From positions 186,001-250,000 of the forward strand of contig JAGYXB010001414.1 in the NCBI GenBank assembly GCA_022495005.1: a DNA stretch of 64,000 nt, in the 5' to 3' direction. The notes under the pieces are model-generated. The model had not been told where the DNA came from. It did not search any database and saw nothing but the letters and a program-made list of their open reading frames with translations. Below, piece by piece: positions 1 to 12,700 of the stretch. The DNA comes from Rhyacophila brunnea (lineage: Eukaryota > Arthropoda > Insecta > Trichoptera > Rhyacophilidae). Positions within the stretch are counted from its first letter, which is position 1. Each line of letters starts with the position of its first letter. A program made the translations under genes and the position numbers.

Positions 1-700
1 TTTCCAAGCAGCCCTATTCTATTATTCATGTGTAATATGAAATTAAGCACTTGGGCTAGCCCAAAAGTGTACGCCCATTTTTTTATTATGGTAATATTAA
101 CCGCGTACAAGTGCTATATTTCATGTTATAGAAATACCAATATAAATTGTCCAGTGTTCGAATTTAGAAGCTAAGGTAATAGTATAAAAGAATGTTAAAT
201 GATATGCCAAATGTCAGCATGTAGCGCCCCTATTCAGTAAACAATTGCTCATACTCGTAGATTTATAATAGCATGACTGTTAAAATAGGGCTGCAGGTAT
301 GCATAAGCTATAAGTACAATGACAAATTCTAGCCTCTATATTATATTATCGAACCTGTTCATGTATGTCAATTGACAAAATAATGTCATACATTTCTAAC
401 CGTCTAATAATAAACACAAATATACATTATATATTTTTATATTACTCATATTGTTTTATTTCAAACTCCATTTCACCTCGTACAAATTTACATGAATGAT
501 AACAATATTCTTCAAACTGTAAAGATTCAACCCAAGACATTCAAAGAAGACCAAATTAAAATTCCCATTTCCTTATTTATTATAATCACAAAAACACCCT
601 AAGTGTCCGATACAATAACAGTATCGTATCAGAAGAAAATTATTGATATTTGCAAGCAGCGATACCAAAATATCAATACTTTTGAATTAATATCTGTACG
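1..700. other. AT-rich non-coding
   Basis: No open frame, repeat or RNA structure that I can support. Confidence 0.6.
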
Positions 701-984
701 TTAGAGGATTAACCACGGAAGTCCAGTTTTTACCGTTTCTGAGTTAAATATGCAGAAAATTTTCTTTTATTTCATTACACAAATGAATGCAACACTGAAG
801 TCCATAAGTAGTAAATTAACCGATATAGCTAATTAATAAATCACTGAAGTCCAATTCATTTTAGTGCATGAACAACGGGTGTCCTTTTTACGATGTTTAT
901 GCTCTAAGAAAAATGTTAATAAACCATTATAATAATTCCATAAACACGGAAGTCCAACAAACGTTAGGTAGGTACATATTATTA

Positions 985-1615
985 TCTATACTATAATTTT
1001 CGTTTTTCTTTGTAAAAATCCACGCGCGCAGTCGGATTTCGACAAAATTTGGACCGTAGACGGGGGCTGACGAGCCGGAGTGCGTGGTCGGGGTCTCAAA
1101 TTTCAGATTTAACCCGTTGCACCCCGGGGACAGTTTACAGTTTTTGCGGAAAAAAAGTCGCCGCGTACAAGGTCTTGAAACGTGGAAGTTAATGCTGCAA
1201 ACCCCATTTTTTATTGAAAATGTCGCTAGAATGTGTACATTTAAAAAATATTGGCGTTTATTTCAGCTTGATTGGAGGTCAAATGGCAAAGTTAGACTAG
1301 AAAAATTAATAACCGCCAGGTTGGCGCAGGCGACGTGTTACGCGTAGATCGGAATGCTTCACTCACGGACAATAATAGTATGTAGTGGCATCAGAGCCAG
1401 AGTGCGTGGTCGGAGTCCCGAATTTCAGTTTTAACCCGTTGCACCCCGGGGACAGTTTTATAATAATAAATAGAATTTGTACTACTTTTTTAGATATTTA
1501 AATGCAATAAATGTACAAAAAAATAAAAATCAAAAATATTAGATATATATTTTTTTTAAATTCAATCCCTTGCACTCTACGTAACTCCCGGGCAGCGCCG
1601 GGTGTTACAGCTAGT
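985..1615 (+). mobile_element. Non-autonomous Helitron
   Basis: It starts TCTATACTATAATTTTCG after an A and ends CTAGT before a T. A GC hairpin (CCCGGGCAGCGCCGGG) sits about ten bases before the end. These are the hallmarks of a Helitron inserted between A and T. A block reading GTGCGTGGTCGG...CCCCGGGGACAGTTT occurs twice inside it (near 1080 and 1398). The open frame at 1084-1347 inside it is not a gene. Confidence 0.65.
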
Positions 1616-2499
1616 TATACATAAATAAGTATTACAAAAATGTTTGATTTATTCTTCAAAGAATACAACCACATAAATGAACCCAAAATTATGGCTCTAT
1701 CGCCATATAGCTATTCAAAATGGATTTTTAATTAAATAAAATAAAAAATTAATTCGGGTTTGATTTGCCAAGCAATGATACCTGTGATGCCTGCGATAGC
1801 CCTAAGATGAGTCTTAAAGATGTCAATACATATTTCTTTTGAAGAAAAAGAAATTCAAAACCTTTTGTAAGACCACATACAGGAAGCAGCTGCAATTAAA
1901 TAAAATTGATAAAACTCTTGCAACAGAAAAAATTACCAGTATGAAAGTAATACTGGTTGACTTTGAGAAGTGTTTACCTACTCCATATAGTTTCCATCTG
2001 AGAAAATTGTGGACCCTGAATTTTACATACGATGATGCAAGTGGTGAGTGAGACACAACACTGATGTGGATGAAATAAAAAGTGGAAGGGGTGACAATAA
2101 GATCGGCTGCTGCTTGATGAAATGGGTATCTAGCAATGTTTTAGCAAATATTGAAGAGCTGACGATTTGGTATGATAATTAATTGCCCTGGCCAAAATAG
2201 GAATATCATGATTGTTTTTTCATATACCTAGTTTCTGAAAACCATTCCTACGCTTAAAATCATAAATCACAAATTCCTATTACGAGGCCATACACACATG
2301 GAGATAAACACTGATCACTCTATAACAGAACGTCAAAAAAGATGCTGAACGGTATGCAGATTGTCACTCCATGGGTTGGGTTCAGTTTGTAGGGACATGT
2401 AAAACAATTATTGCTCTTTGTATGCATCATCTTCAGCTACTTTTGTGGCTAGAAAAAATAATATTGATGGCACACCTTTTTTTTCTTTTTTATTTATAT

Positions 2500-2850
2500 C
2501 TTAAGATGGCGCTGGTTATCTACGTTATAAGGCGAAGTTCTCCGATGAAGATTTCCAAACTGTGGACCTCCGACCTTTTCGCTCGCCGTAAAACGCCGCA
2601 AACTTTTTAAAAGCTGACAAATTTTCCCCCGTAGATACCAAGTCGCAATGGCCGACCGATCCAACTGAGAGTCGAACCGACTTGAGAAGCTCTTCCCTTT
2701 CAACCGACATAATATGGGGACACTCCCAAAGGATGTGATCGGCATCCTGCAATTCGGCACATAAGCAAGTCGGAGATTCTATTAGACCAAGAGATTCGAG
2801 GCAAAACCACCGTGTCCGGTTAAGATCTGCAAACTATGAAACAATGGATA
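2500..2850 (-). pseudogene. LINE (R1/jockey-like) ORF2 C-terminal remnant
   Basis: Minus-strand translation reads RTRWFCLESLGL, then CLCAELQDADHILWECP, a cysteine/histidine motif typical of the region after reverse transcriptase in R1- and jockey-type LINEs. It is short, unbounded and lacks other domains. Confidence 0.6.
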
Positions 2851-3724
2851 TCTCCAGAATTTTATGATAGAATTCCACATAATTCCTCATCAGCTGATGT
2901 CCCGGAATAATTCTCATTGCGTTGATTTTTTTCTAGAGCAATAAATAAATTTCGAATAATCTTGTACTTATGTGAATTAAAAAATATATAATTCCTTTTC
3001 ATATTTAGACTTACTGAAATATTTTGTGTATTTATAATAAAATAATTATTAATAATATGATGTACAGGAAATAAAAATAATTTATACTTATATGGACTTC
3101 CGTGTATTATCTATAGGTGAAGTATTGCTTAATAGTACTTCTACATTATGTGTTAGAACATAAAACTCGGAAGTCCATTAATTTATTAATTCTAAATAAT
3201 TTGGTATTTCTATCTATACTATGGTCAAAAATAAATTTAATTATGAATAATACCATTTACAGACCCTAATTACTATAGTTCTTTAAAAAGTTATAGAGTT
3301 TCAAACATTAAACCTACACTAAAATCACTCTCCTGAACAAAAGTCCAAACGTGACTTCCGTGTTTCATCTTCTAACGTATTGATATGTATTACAAAAATG
3401 TAGAAAACTGCAAGAATTTTTTTACAATATAATGTACAAGTACCATAGACAGAAACAATGGTGATCGTTGTTAAACATTATTCACTATAAGTATGTAGAG
3501 GTATACAGACTCAAATATCCCTTAGCCGTTAAATCGCCATTAATTATAATTTAACAATATTGTCACGTAAAGGCAGAAAAATACATCACAATGTCGTTTT
3601 GAATTTTGGGTTTGCGAATTAAACATACCATCTCTTCAACATGGGCTCGAAGCAATTAATAATGCAGTGCAAAACCCGCGAGTATGCATGCCATTGGGAT
3701 GCGGATATACTCTAGAGTCTAGAC

Positions 3725-3962
3725 CATAGTTTCTTAACTGGTGGTCCGCGAAGATTTTTGGATGGGCCGCAAAAATTTTCTGTAGTTCAAAAATAGTTGC
3801 CTAGAAACCCAACATTTGAAGTGGGATTGTATTATATTTCGACAATTGTTTCAAAAATAGTGTAGATATAAATATTTATTATTTTATTCCCATATTGATG
3901 GTCCGCAAAAGGTTTTTTGATTTTTTTGCGGTCCGCGGATGTAAAAAGGTTAAGAAACATTG
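3725..3962. mobile_element. hAT-type MITE
   Basis: 238 bp with terminal repeats CATAGTTTCTTAAC and GTTAAGAAACATTG, flanked by GTCTAGAC and CTCTAGAC (7 of 8 identical), the target size of hAT elements. GGTCCGCG motifs occur inside both ends. Confidence 0.75.
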
Positions 3963-4137
3963 CTCTAGACTGCACCTGTATGAGTTTTTCCATCAAGTGT
4001 AAAGTTTTGGCAGGGTTATGCAGATTCAAGTGCAAATCGTCTCTTAGGGTTGACCTCACACTATATTACATCATAAATGCTCTAAATTTTGCATTCCTTT
4101 GAAATGCAAAGTGTTAAGTATAGCACGGAAACACACA

Positions 4138-4360
4138 GCCAAGAGGATATTATAAAGTGATTGAGGTTGCGAAGCTGATAAAATGGCTATATTCCGGAGA
4201 TGTGCAGTCATACGGTGGTACCTGGTACCCAAAGGGCAGCAAGCGACCACAGGGACGTCCTATAACTCGCTTGATCGATGAACTGATTAATTTCATTGAA
4301 GAACTAGGTACTGAGAAGATAGGAAGGAAGGAGCTAGGGGAAGCCTTCACTCGGAAGTGA
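4138..4360 (+). pseudogene. LINE 3' ORF remnant
   Basis: Translation ends PKGSKRPQGRPITRLIDEL...RKELGEAFTRK, resembling the RPRGRPxxRWxDEI...W motif at the end of many non-LTR retrotransposon polyproteins. Internal residues are lost. Confidence 0.5.
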
Positions 4361-4811
4361 ATCCACCCCGTCTGTTGATAATAGGTACTTATGATTATGG
4401 GAAGTACTATATACATTACAGTTTAAAACATAACAACCATAATGAACTAGGTTAGAAGGAGAAAGGAATGTAGATACATGCCACAAAATCATATATTTTT
4501 GTAATAAAATGAAAATGTAAGTACAGGAGGACCTCGACTTTCGCAGATAATTGGTTCCTGAAAAGGTGTGCGAATGTTGAATGTTCGAAAGTAGAGGGAA
4601 GTAAAAAAAAAATTAAATAGTGTGTATTTTGAAATATTATAAGATGTTTAAGAGACATGTTTAAGTGGGATTTGCGGGTGTTTCCCTTAAAAAGTTCTTC
4701 TTTATTTTATTTTAAATGGTAAATCATTAAATTTACAATATTGCTTAACTGCTGGCATGAAATGTAAAGTGAACCAATCTTTTAATATTAACGCAGTAAA
4801 CCTAGGCTTTC

Positions 4812-5553
4812 TTATTTGATTACTGGAAGCAATTCTTTATACTTCCCTTTCAGTGCTTTGGGATTTTCTGGTTGATAAATTAACATTGGCATCAATTTTA
4901 AATCACCAGCCAAGTTTCCACCAAGAAACAATGTCAATCGGTTTTTAGAAGGTTTATGCCCAGGGGCAACTGATTCTTCCTTAGTTAAGAATGTACAACT
5001 AGGCATTTTTTTCTAAAATAAACCTGTGTCATCTACATTAAATATTTGGCTAGAGGAATATTCTCCATCTTCAATAATTTTGGATAATGAGGAAATAAAT
5101 TCTTTTGCAGCATTTTTATCCGCATCAGCCGATTCTCCAGTGAATTTAATATAAACCAACCGTTACTTGCTTGAAAAATCGTGTTAGAATCTTCTTTTAA
5201 TCTAGCCTTTGTGCAAACTAAGAGCCTTCGCTTGAATAATTGAAACATTCAGAGGGACATCTTTTTGATGTTGGTCGTCGATCCATGATGACAAATATTT
5301 TTCCATTTCATCCATAACTATGCCGTGTTTTTTGGAAACAACCTTTAAAGATATATTTCCACAATTTTGAACATATTCCTTAATTTTATTTTTACTTTTC
5401 AAAATTGAACATATCGTAGTAGACCTGTTTGTATCATACGAACATCCGATTGAAGCAAAAGATTCACCGCAATCAGAACGTCATGTGAAGTTTATAAATC
5501 ATTGATTTCTCTTCGTTCGTATCAACACTGCAGTTTTTCCGTTTCTCACTCAT
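4812..5553 (-). pseudogene. Broken Tigger/pogo transposase
   Basis: It begins MSEKRKN near 5553. It then continues through a CENP-B/Tc5-type HTH segment (5202-5402) and a DDE start reading FNVDDTGLF near 5030, into SVAPGHKPSKNRLTLFLGGN. At least three frameshifts or stops separate the pieces, and the C-terminal part is missing. Confidence 0.75.
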
Positions 5554-5656
5554 GTTTATAAATATTTAGGGTGAAATATTTTAAATGAATAAAATTAGCA
5601 AAATGCACAACATGACACGCCCGCACGCGCTCCTGCGGAAGAATATCTATGGGAAG

Positions 5657-5994
5657 CAGTGTTGCCATATTTTGAAAGTGGAATTATAGTACAGAGCCTC
5701 CAAAATTATAGTATTTGGAGATAAAATATAGTACGCGTTGTCATCTGTTTTTTCGTGGTCGGCTTGTTTTTTTTGGGAAAAATATTTCGCCGCGGGCCGC
5801 AGATTTCCAAATTTTCAAAGACCACTCGATTGCGAAATGGCAAATGCAGAATTATAGTACTTTTATATAAAATTATAGTACGATTTTCAAAATTATAGTA
5901 TTTTTGGCGTACTATACCTATTTTATATCGTACATAGTACGCGGACCAAAATTATAGTACAAATACTATAATTATAGTACGGTTGGCAACACTG
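5657..5994. mobile_element. hAT MITE with AATTATAGTA repeats, copy 1
   Basis: Terminal repeats are CAGTGTTGCCA and TGGCAACACTG, with a perfect 8-bp target duplication ATGGGAAG (5649-5656 and 5995-6002). The interior has at least six copies of AATTATAGTA(C/T). It is inserted inside the dead Tigger element. Confidence 0.9.
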
Positions 5995-6561
5995 ATGGGA
6001 AGAATAAACCTATCCTAGCTAGCTCACAAGCAAAGTGACGGGTGCGAGCAGGATGCAAGTGACGCAAGAAATGCACTACGAAACGATTTTTTTTAAAATG
6101 TGCGAAATAGCGAATTGTGCGAAAGTCGAACGTTCGTAAGTCGAGGTCCGCCTGTACCTTCTGGAAGAATTCAGAATGATATAAAAGTAGGTAGGTATTA
6201 GAAAAGATTATTTTGTTATAAATTACTGAAAAATAATTTAATTCAAATCAATTTAATTGGAACATCACTCACTCTCAAGAAAATAATCTTTGTGATTATT
6301 TTTTACAAGAACAAAGAACAAAGATCAAAGATAAATTTTGTATTTTTAACTAAAAAAATTAATGCAATCGAGATTGGTCTGTTTCTTCCAAAGAGATTGA
6401 AGAAGAAGAAATTGAAGGCAATACTGCAACATGGGAAATTCTTAAAATATTTCTGGCAAGTAGCAACATTGAATTGTTTCTATTTTGACAGTCCACTTTG
6501 ACGTTTCGGGAATCGAATTTTAAAAGATGTTCAGGGGGTCGGGTGTCCTACAACCAAATTG

Positions 6562-6711
6562 ATGAATAAATATATCAGCGAAATGAATGACGTTTGTCGT
6601 ATATGTTTAGAAATAGGGGCATCTGTTCCTCTATTTCGCCCGGTAGTGTCAGTTATGGATGACAAGCCATTGGATATGTTTAACAAACTAATGATTTGTA
6701 CATCAGTTCAG
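6562..6711 (+). CDS. ZAD-ZNF exon 1 (first half of ZAD)
   Basis: Fifty codons in phase 0. It carries the first ZAD cysteine pair (CRIC). The donor is CAG|GTACAA. Confidence 0.85.
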
Positions 6712-9700
6712 GTACAACCATTTCCATGACATTTTCGTTTACTATTTATTACTTCAACGTGTTATCATTCAAACAATTTCTTTAGGTTTCTGATGTTGAT
6801 ACGATGCCAAAAGTATTATGTGTAACCTGCGCCGAGAGGCTAAATGATGCTTACAGATTGAGAGAACAAGCTCAAAAGAGTGATGCAGAATTAAGACATC
6901 GATTACGCCTCGTCAAAATTGGTAATAGTTGCATTCCATTATTTTTTTATAACTTGTGTGATCATGCACGGTGCACGGCTGATTTCAATCTGACATCTAT
7001 AGCGTACTGAGTCTATCTGTAAATTAAGTAGTTGTGATTGGCCATTTCATTTGCATTGGCATTTTCAAATAAACTAGGCCAGGGTTTCCCAAACTATGTT
7101 CCGCGGAGCACCAGTGTTCCATTGAACCTGAATAGGTGTTCCGCGACCATTTCGAAAGGTTTTATACACTGCAACACATTTAAAGATCTTCTACTAAGTA
7201 GAAGTAAAATAATTAAAGAATCTACTTCATATTGAAAGGCGAGTGATAATCAATCTCCACTGATGTTTATGACGTCAAGTATCTAGATAGGTCATGGCTC
7301 CCACAAGGGAGGGAGGGGGGGCTGACAGACTAGCCTGGGGGCCTGTGCTTATGAGGGGCCTGGCGTGAGAGATCGACCAGCCAAGTGAGATAAACACACA
7401 TCACAAACATGCATTAATAGTAAGCGTTACTAACTAACTAAGTATAGCGCTGTTTCACTTCAAGCATACTTTAATAATATATGGTTTTGCCATACTTACA
7501 ATTTTTGATTATTTTCGATAATTGACATGTCCATAATTGTGCATATCAACATAAAAGTGGGTGTATTAGAAATACAAAAAATCGCTAAAAATACCCTTAA
7601 TTTTACCTCGAACACCGTTTGGAATATGCAACTGTAGATCGTCACATTGCCTTTAACCTTAGCGATAAGTAGGGGCCCGCCAAAGATCCTAGCCTGGGGG
7701 CCCGCTCCGGGATGTGGGGGCCATGATCTAGGTACAGACGGAGGACCATCTTTTCTCACCGTGCGCATGAAAAAGATGGGGTATATTGTTTTTAACTGAC
7801 CGGCTTACAAGTCTTATCAGTTTAACGACAGTTGCCAAAATTGGCAGAACGGTTAACTGCGCTAATAAATAACCTACAAAATAAACTAAGTGTTCCGTTA
7901 AAATTTCCGGGTTTGCGAAGTGTTCCATTGCAGAAAAAGTTTGGGAAACCCTGACCTAATGAGTGGGCATGCAGTGGAATTGCACGAAGTTGGGAAAAAA
8001 AACCAAGGCGAAAACGTGTTATTTGTTTTTCCAATGCATATGCTCACTTCATCCGTATTATATTTAATTTATGCGTATCATGCTTTGTAAGAGCTGGGGA
8101 TTCTGTGTTCCGTTCATTAGAAAAGAGGACTGACATTGTTAATCTTGGGTTGGATTTTAGGCTGGACTAGGACATTTAGAAGAATTTATCTTTCGTTTTG
8201 GCTTGGTTTATTTACAAAATGATATTTTATTCAGCACTAAATAGAAAATTACCACACATGTTGCGGGATGTTTGTTGTTTGATGTTCAAATTAAAGTTTT
8301 AAGCGCCGGATAGACACTCATGCTGTACCAAAAGCTTACCTGCATAAACCGGTTTGTATAAGGAAGCCCATGTGTATGGACAAGAAAACTGTAGCTCACG
8401 CAAACCGAAAAGCGCTTTATACCGCGCAGGCAAGTCGCCGCCGTCCAGCCGGCGCATAACAGCGGTAATTGTATAACCCTCACACCTGTTGCAGAGTCTG
8501 ATAAACAGCTGCATATGCAACATTTCAATTCACCAGTGTTTAAACAACGTGAAAAATAAGGATGCAGTTTAAAATCGCAAAAAGAGTACATGTCCATTGA
8601 AAAGAGGACTTACAGTAAAGTTATAAAAGCTCACAATGACTCCTAAACATAGACGTATTATTAATCGACGGAGAGTGTGAAAAATAAAATGACAACAGTT
8701 TGTCCTAAAGTTTAGTCTGCCAGAATCATAACAGAACAATTTTTTTCTTTCGTAATTGAGTAACAGAGAAAAATGAACTCTATCTGCATTGTAATAAGGG
8801 TAAATTTTCAGTTTAGATTTGTATAATATCGAGGGAGATAGATGCATGTAAGAATTCATCATACTGCATACATACATTCACTATAGACGACAAAAACACT
8901 GATTTGTAATATCAAATATCAAACTCATAGGTTGCAGGTAAGTTTTTTCCGTCTCCTGTAAAGCTATTTTGTCACTTACGAGGTGTTGTTTGTTAACCCT
9001 CGACATGTCATTATGGTTTTTTTTCTCGCTCGCGTCTGTATCCTAACGGCCAGATGTTCATTTTATAAATACATAATATCGTATGTATTTAAAACTATTT
9101 TTTGATGATTTTTTTTTATGACTATTTTTAGGTGGTGATTGATGACTTTGACTCTACTGTGATGAAGATTTCACATTTCATTTTTTTGTTACAGAAGTGC
9201 CCATTGTAACTCATCCGGGTATAATTACAAATGAAAGAATTACTGTAAAAGAACTCAATATTTCAAAGGAAGATGACGAGGATACAAACGAATCTGACTT
9301 TGATCATGCTGGTTTGTAAAACAATGATTTTCTTACTTGTGGTGTTCTTCATGTTCATGTTCAAACACAAGGTTTTTCTCCATGTGTATCTAAGTGCAGT
9401 ATTATTTTTTTTATGGTTCATAATGTAAGACGCCACGCCACGTAGGCGGGAGCGGTAAAGTGTTTTCTGTTATTATTTTTTAACATCATGGAATTGTCCA
9501 GGGTGCTTCGGCTCATATTTTGATTACATTTGCACTAAGTGGTATTCACAATTTAAGACTGATATATCAAAAGTAATATGTACATATTTATGTTTTATTT
9601 CTTATTTAGAAAATATCTTGACCATGTCAAATTTTAATTTTCATTAATTTGTTTATTATTTTTCATTTCATTAATTCTTTTAGGGGTGAATGATATTTTT

Positions 9701-12700
9701 GAAGATGAGAAATTTCCCGTGAACAATGAATTGGATTGTAAATTTCAACCATATCTCAAAGATACAATCGAAAAGATATCGAAAAGTCGAACGGAAACAT
9801 CTTTGATGGTTGGCAATGTAAAAATCACTAAAATATCAAAGAACATTCCAAAGCAGTCTCCGCTGAAGAAATTGATAAAAAAAAAATCCAGAAATAAAAT
9901 CTGCACGAATGGTAAATATTCCGTCAACATCCCAATTATATGTGAAGGTTTTTCAATGTCAGACGTCGAATCGGAGGTGGAATATGTAAAAAAAAAAGAG
10001 AAAATTCTGACGCCTAAGAGCTATGAATGCAAATCGTGCTGGGAAGTTTTTACTACATCTCGTTCATATAAAACGCATCGGAGGGAACATCATCCAAAAC
10101 CCAAGTGAGTAATTGTGATCAAATTCAAACTTTGATTTATAAAATTAATATCGGTCTACATTTAGGTACCTACTATTATTCTAATGCCGTAATAATTTTG
10201 TAATTTTTAGAAGAGTGCGTGAAAAGAAGCATATGTGTGATATATGCGGCAAGACTTTTATTGGCCGTTTTGGACTTGTGACGCACACGCGCTTCCACAC
10301 AGGTTTGTTTCATACTCATTCACCAGATCAGTCAAATAAGCATTAGAGGCTTCTAATTATACTGTACTTGTACGGTAGTAAATTCAACTTAAATATGACA
10401 ACTCACTATTGTCGGGCCCTCCTTTCAAGGGCAGGTACCTACTGCTTTCCTTCTGAATATTGCATTGGGAATACGTATCACAGTACCGTTTTGCCGCTTC
10501 CTCGGGCCTTTCAGGGTTAGTAGGGCAGGTGGGGTGCCCGCGTTTTGTGTAATTTTTCACCTTTCTCTAGAAAGTTCGCTGATGGTTTCGACAAAGAATT
10601 ATCGTTCGGTACCAATGGTATATTTTTTTCTGGACGCAAGGGACTTTCAATAAATTGCCTTACATCAGAATAATTATAATTTTGTTTTATAGATATTTTC
10701 GACATGTATTTTAAGATGTGCTATCGGCCGCTATTGACGACTATCGAGGGTAGTTTATCATGTTTTTGTGTTGAGGTATTATAAATGTTACAATAAGTTA
10801 AGCGTCTAAACAGTCAAAACTGTCTATCTCGCTCTAAAAGTTAGCACAGCCAAGAGAGGTGCTGTTAAAACATAGCACTTATTGTAACAATTACAACTAA
10901 CTTATTTTAAAAATTACAATACCTCAATACAAAAATATGAAAAACTACCCCTGATAGCCGCCGATAGCAGTCTTGTGTATAGAATAGATGCACTGATTAT
11001 GTTTAGGTGTCTGATGTGGTATTTGGGCATTAATAATAAAATTATAGGGTGTAGATTTGGTATTAATCATCATCATCATCAGGGGCGCGACAACCCGGTG
11101 TGGGTCCTGGCCCCCTCCAACAGTTTCCTCCACCTGTCCCTATCCAGTGGTGTGGCCGCTTTCCAATTTGGTACCCCTAGAATACAGCAGTCACTGGCAG
11201 CTCCATCTAACCAGCGAATCTTTGGCCTCCCTCTTCTTCTACGTCCTATTGGATTGCTGGACATCACTCTTTGCCGGTTCATTGTCATTCATACGGTGCA
11301 CATGACCTAGCCATCGCAGTCTCCCAATCTTAATTGATTGAACTGCGCTGCAATCTTCGTACAGCCCTTAGAGCTCAGCATTATATCTTCTCCTCCAATT
11401 GGTGCCGTCCCTGATCGGTCCATATATACGGCGGAAAATTTTTCTTTCAAATATGTTCAGGGCTCGTTCATTTCGCAGAGTTAATGTCCAGGTTTCCGAT
11501 GCGTAGGTGAGCACTGGCTTTACAAGTGTCTTGTAAAGAGTGCTTTTAGTTCGGCGAGATAGTAAGCGGGACTTAAAATGTCTTAACAGACCAAAGTAGC
11601 ATTTATTCGCATTATAGGGTGTAGATTTGGTATTAATATGTAACAATAATACAATTTTATTAGTATAGTTAGTATCATTTATAATCCGATGCACTATTAT
11701 AGTCGGAGTAATCATTTGAACTAAACAGGCTGAGTTTAATTATATAGAATTTATTAAAATGTGCCACTATTTACGCAGTGCCCAAAAACAAACCAATGTA
11801 GGCTCACACCCCAGTCACGATAACGCTGAGGATTACTGCAGCAAACCCCAATGCTCTAAATTTTGTAACCTAGTGACTTGAAGTAACGTAGGTAACCACA
11901 CTTTACACAGGTTACAACACTTAAGTAGGTACTACATTTAAGATCTTCCGCTTTTGTGTGAAAATGTTTTTTTTTCATTGCAGGTGAAAGACCATTTGTT
12001 TGTAAATATTGTGGAAAAGGATTTGCGCGGGTTAGCAACATGGATATACACGTGTCAGCTATACATCTCAAGGTAATCATTAAATTTTTTTTTTTTATAT
12101 AAGATGATCTGAAACTACACTATCTGGGTTCAGCAATACTCTGAGCAGAGTTGCAGAAAATGTTTGCATTTCCATCTCGTCCCACAACACATGTAAACCA
12201 TGGGTTCTCAACCTTTTTCTAATAGCGACACACCACAGATGTGACATCTACCATTACGACACACCTGCATAATTATTTTTTTATTGACCATGTTCAATCC
12301 TAATAAGAATATATGGACCTCCACAGAGCGGAGGTTTGTATTAACAGATTTTTGTTTTTACGAGAAATGGATGGTAGCCACTTGCTCCACCTATTGGGTA
12401 CATACTCTGACTCCAAAGACAAATTGAAAAATAATATGTGTATTTGCCAGATCCAGGATTCGAACTTCGATAGGCTGACGCGTAAGTCATTCGGGTATTG
12501 TGGTCATAATAAGCATCCTAAAATATTTAAAAAATCAGTCAATTTCATGAAGTGAATTTTGTTTTTGTGGTTTTATTTTCGTGGCTTTTTTTCCTTTTGA
12601 ACAAAACGTTTTTATTTTTTTACTATTGCTCTTCCATTGAATGGAATTTGGAAACACCTCGGAGAATGTTCTTGTCATAATTTGCATGAGTCGTAGACAG

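Larger units (their letters stand above)
709..3362. repeat. Dispersed CACGGAAGTCCA motif cluster
   Basis: Near-identical 12-mers occur at about 714, 793, 842 and 945 (plus orientation), 3093 (minus), 3166 (plus) and 3352 (minus). The four left copies are spaced 50-100 bp apart. They flank a Helitron and a LINE remnant and look like subterminal repeats of a larger, disrupted element. Confidence 0.45.
4524..6154 (-). mobile_element. Tigger/pogo-type transposon, degenerate
   Basis: Terminal repeats CAGGAGGACCTCGACTT and its CAGGCGGACCTCGACTT counterpart are flanked by TA. It carries a broken transposase on the minus strand and a later hAT MITE insertion (5657-5994). The terminal repeat type and TA target fit the Tigger branch of pogo elements. 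Confidence 0.82.

Noticed and set aside
1084..1347. 87-codon frame as a gene
   Set aside because: It lies wholly inside the Helitron and resembles no Rep/helicase segment.
8286..8597. 103- and 74-codon minus-strand frames in ZNF intron 2
   Set aside because: They overlap in different frames, show no known motif and lie among mobile elements.
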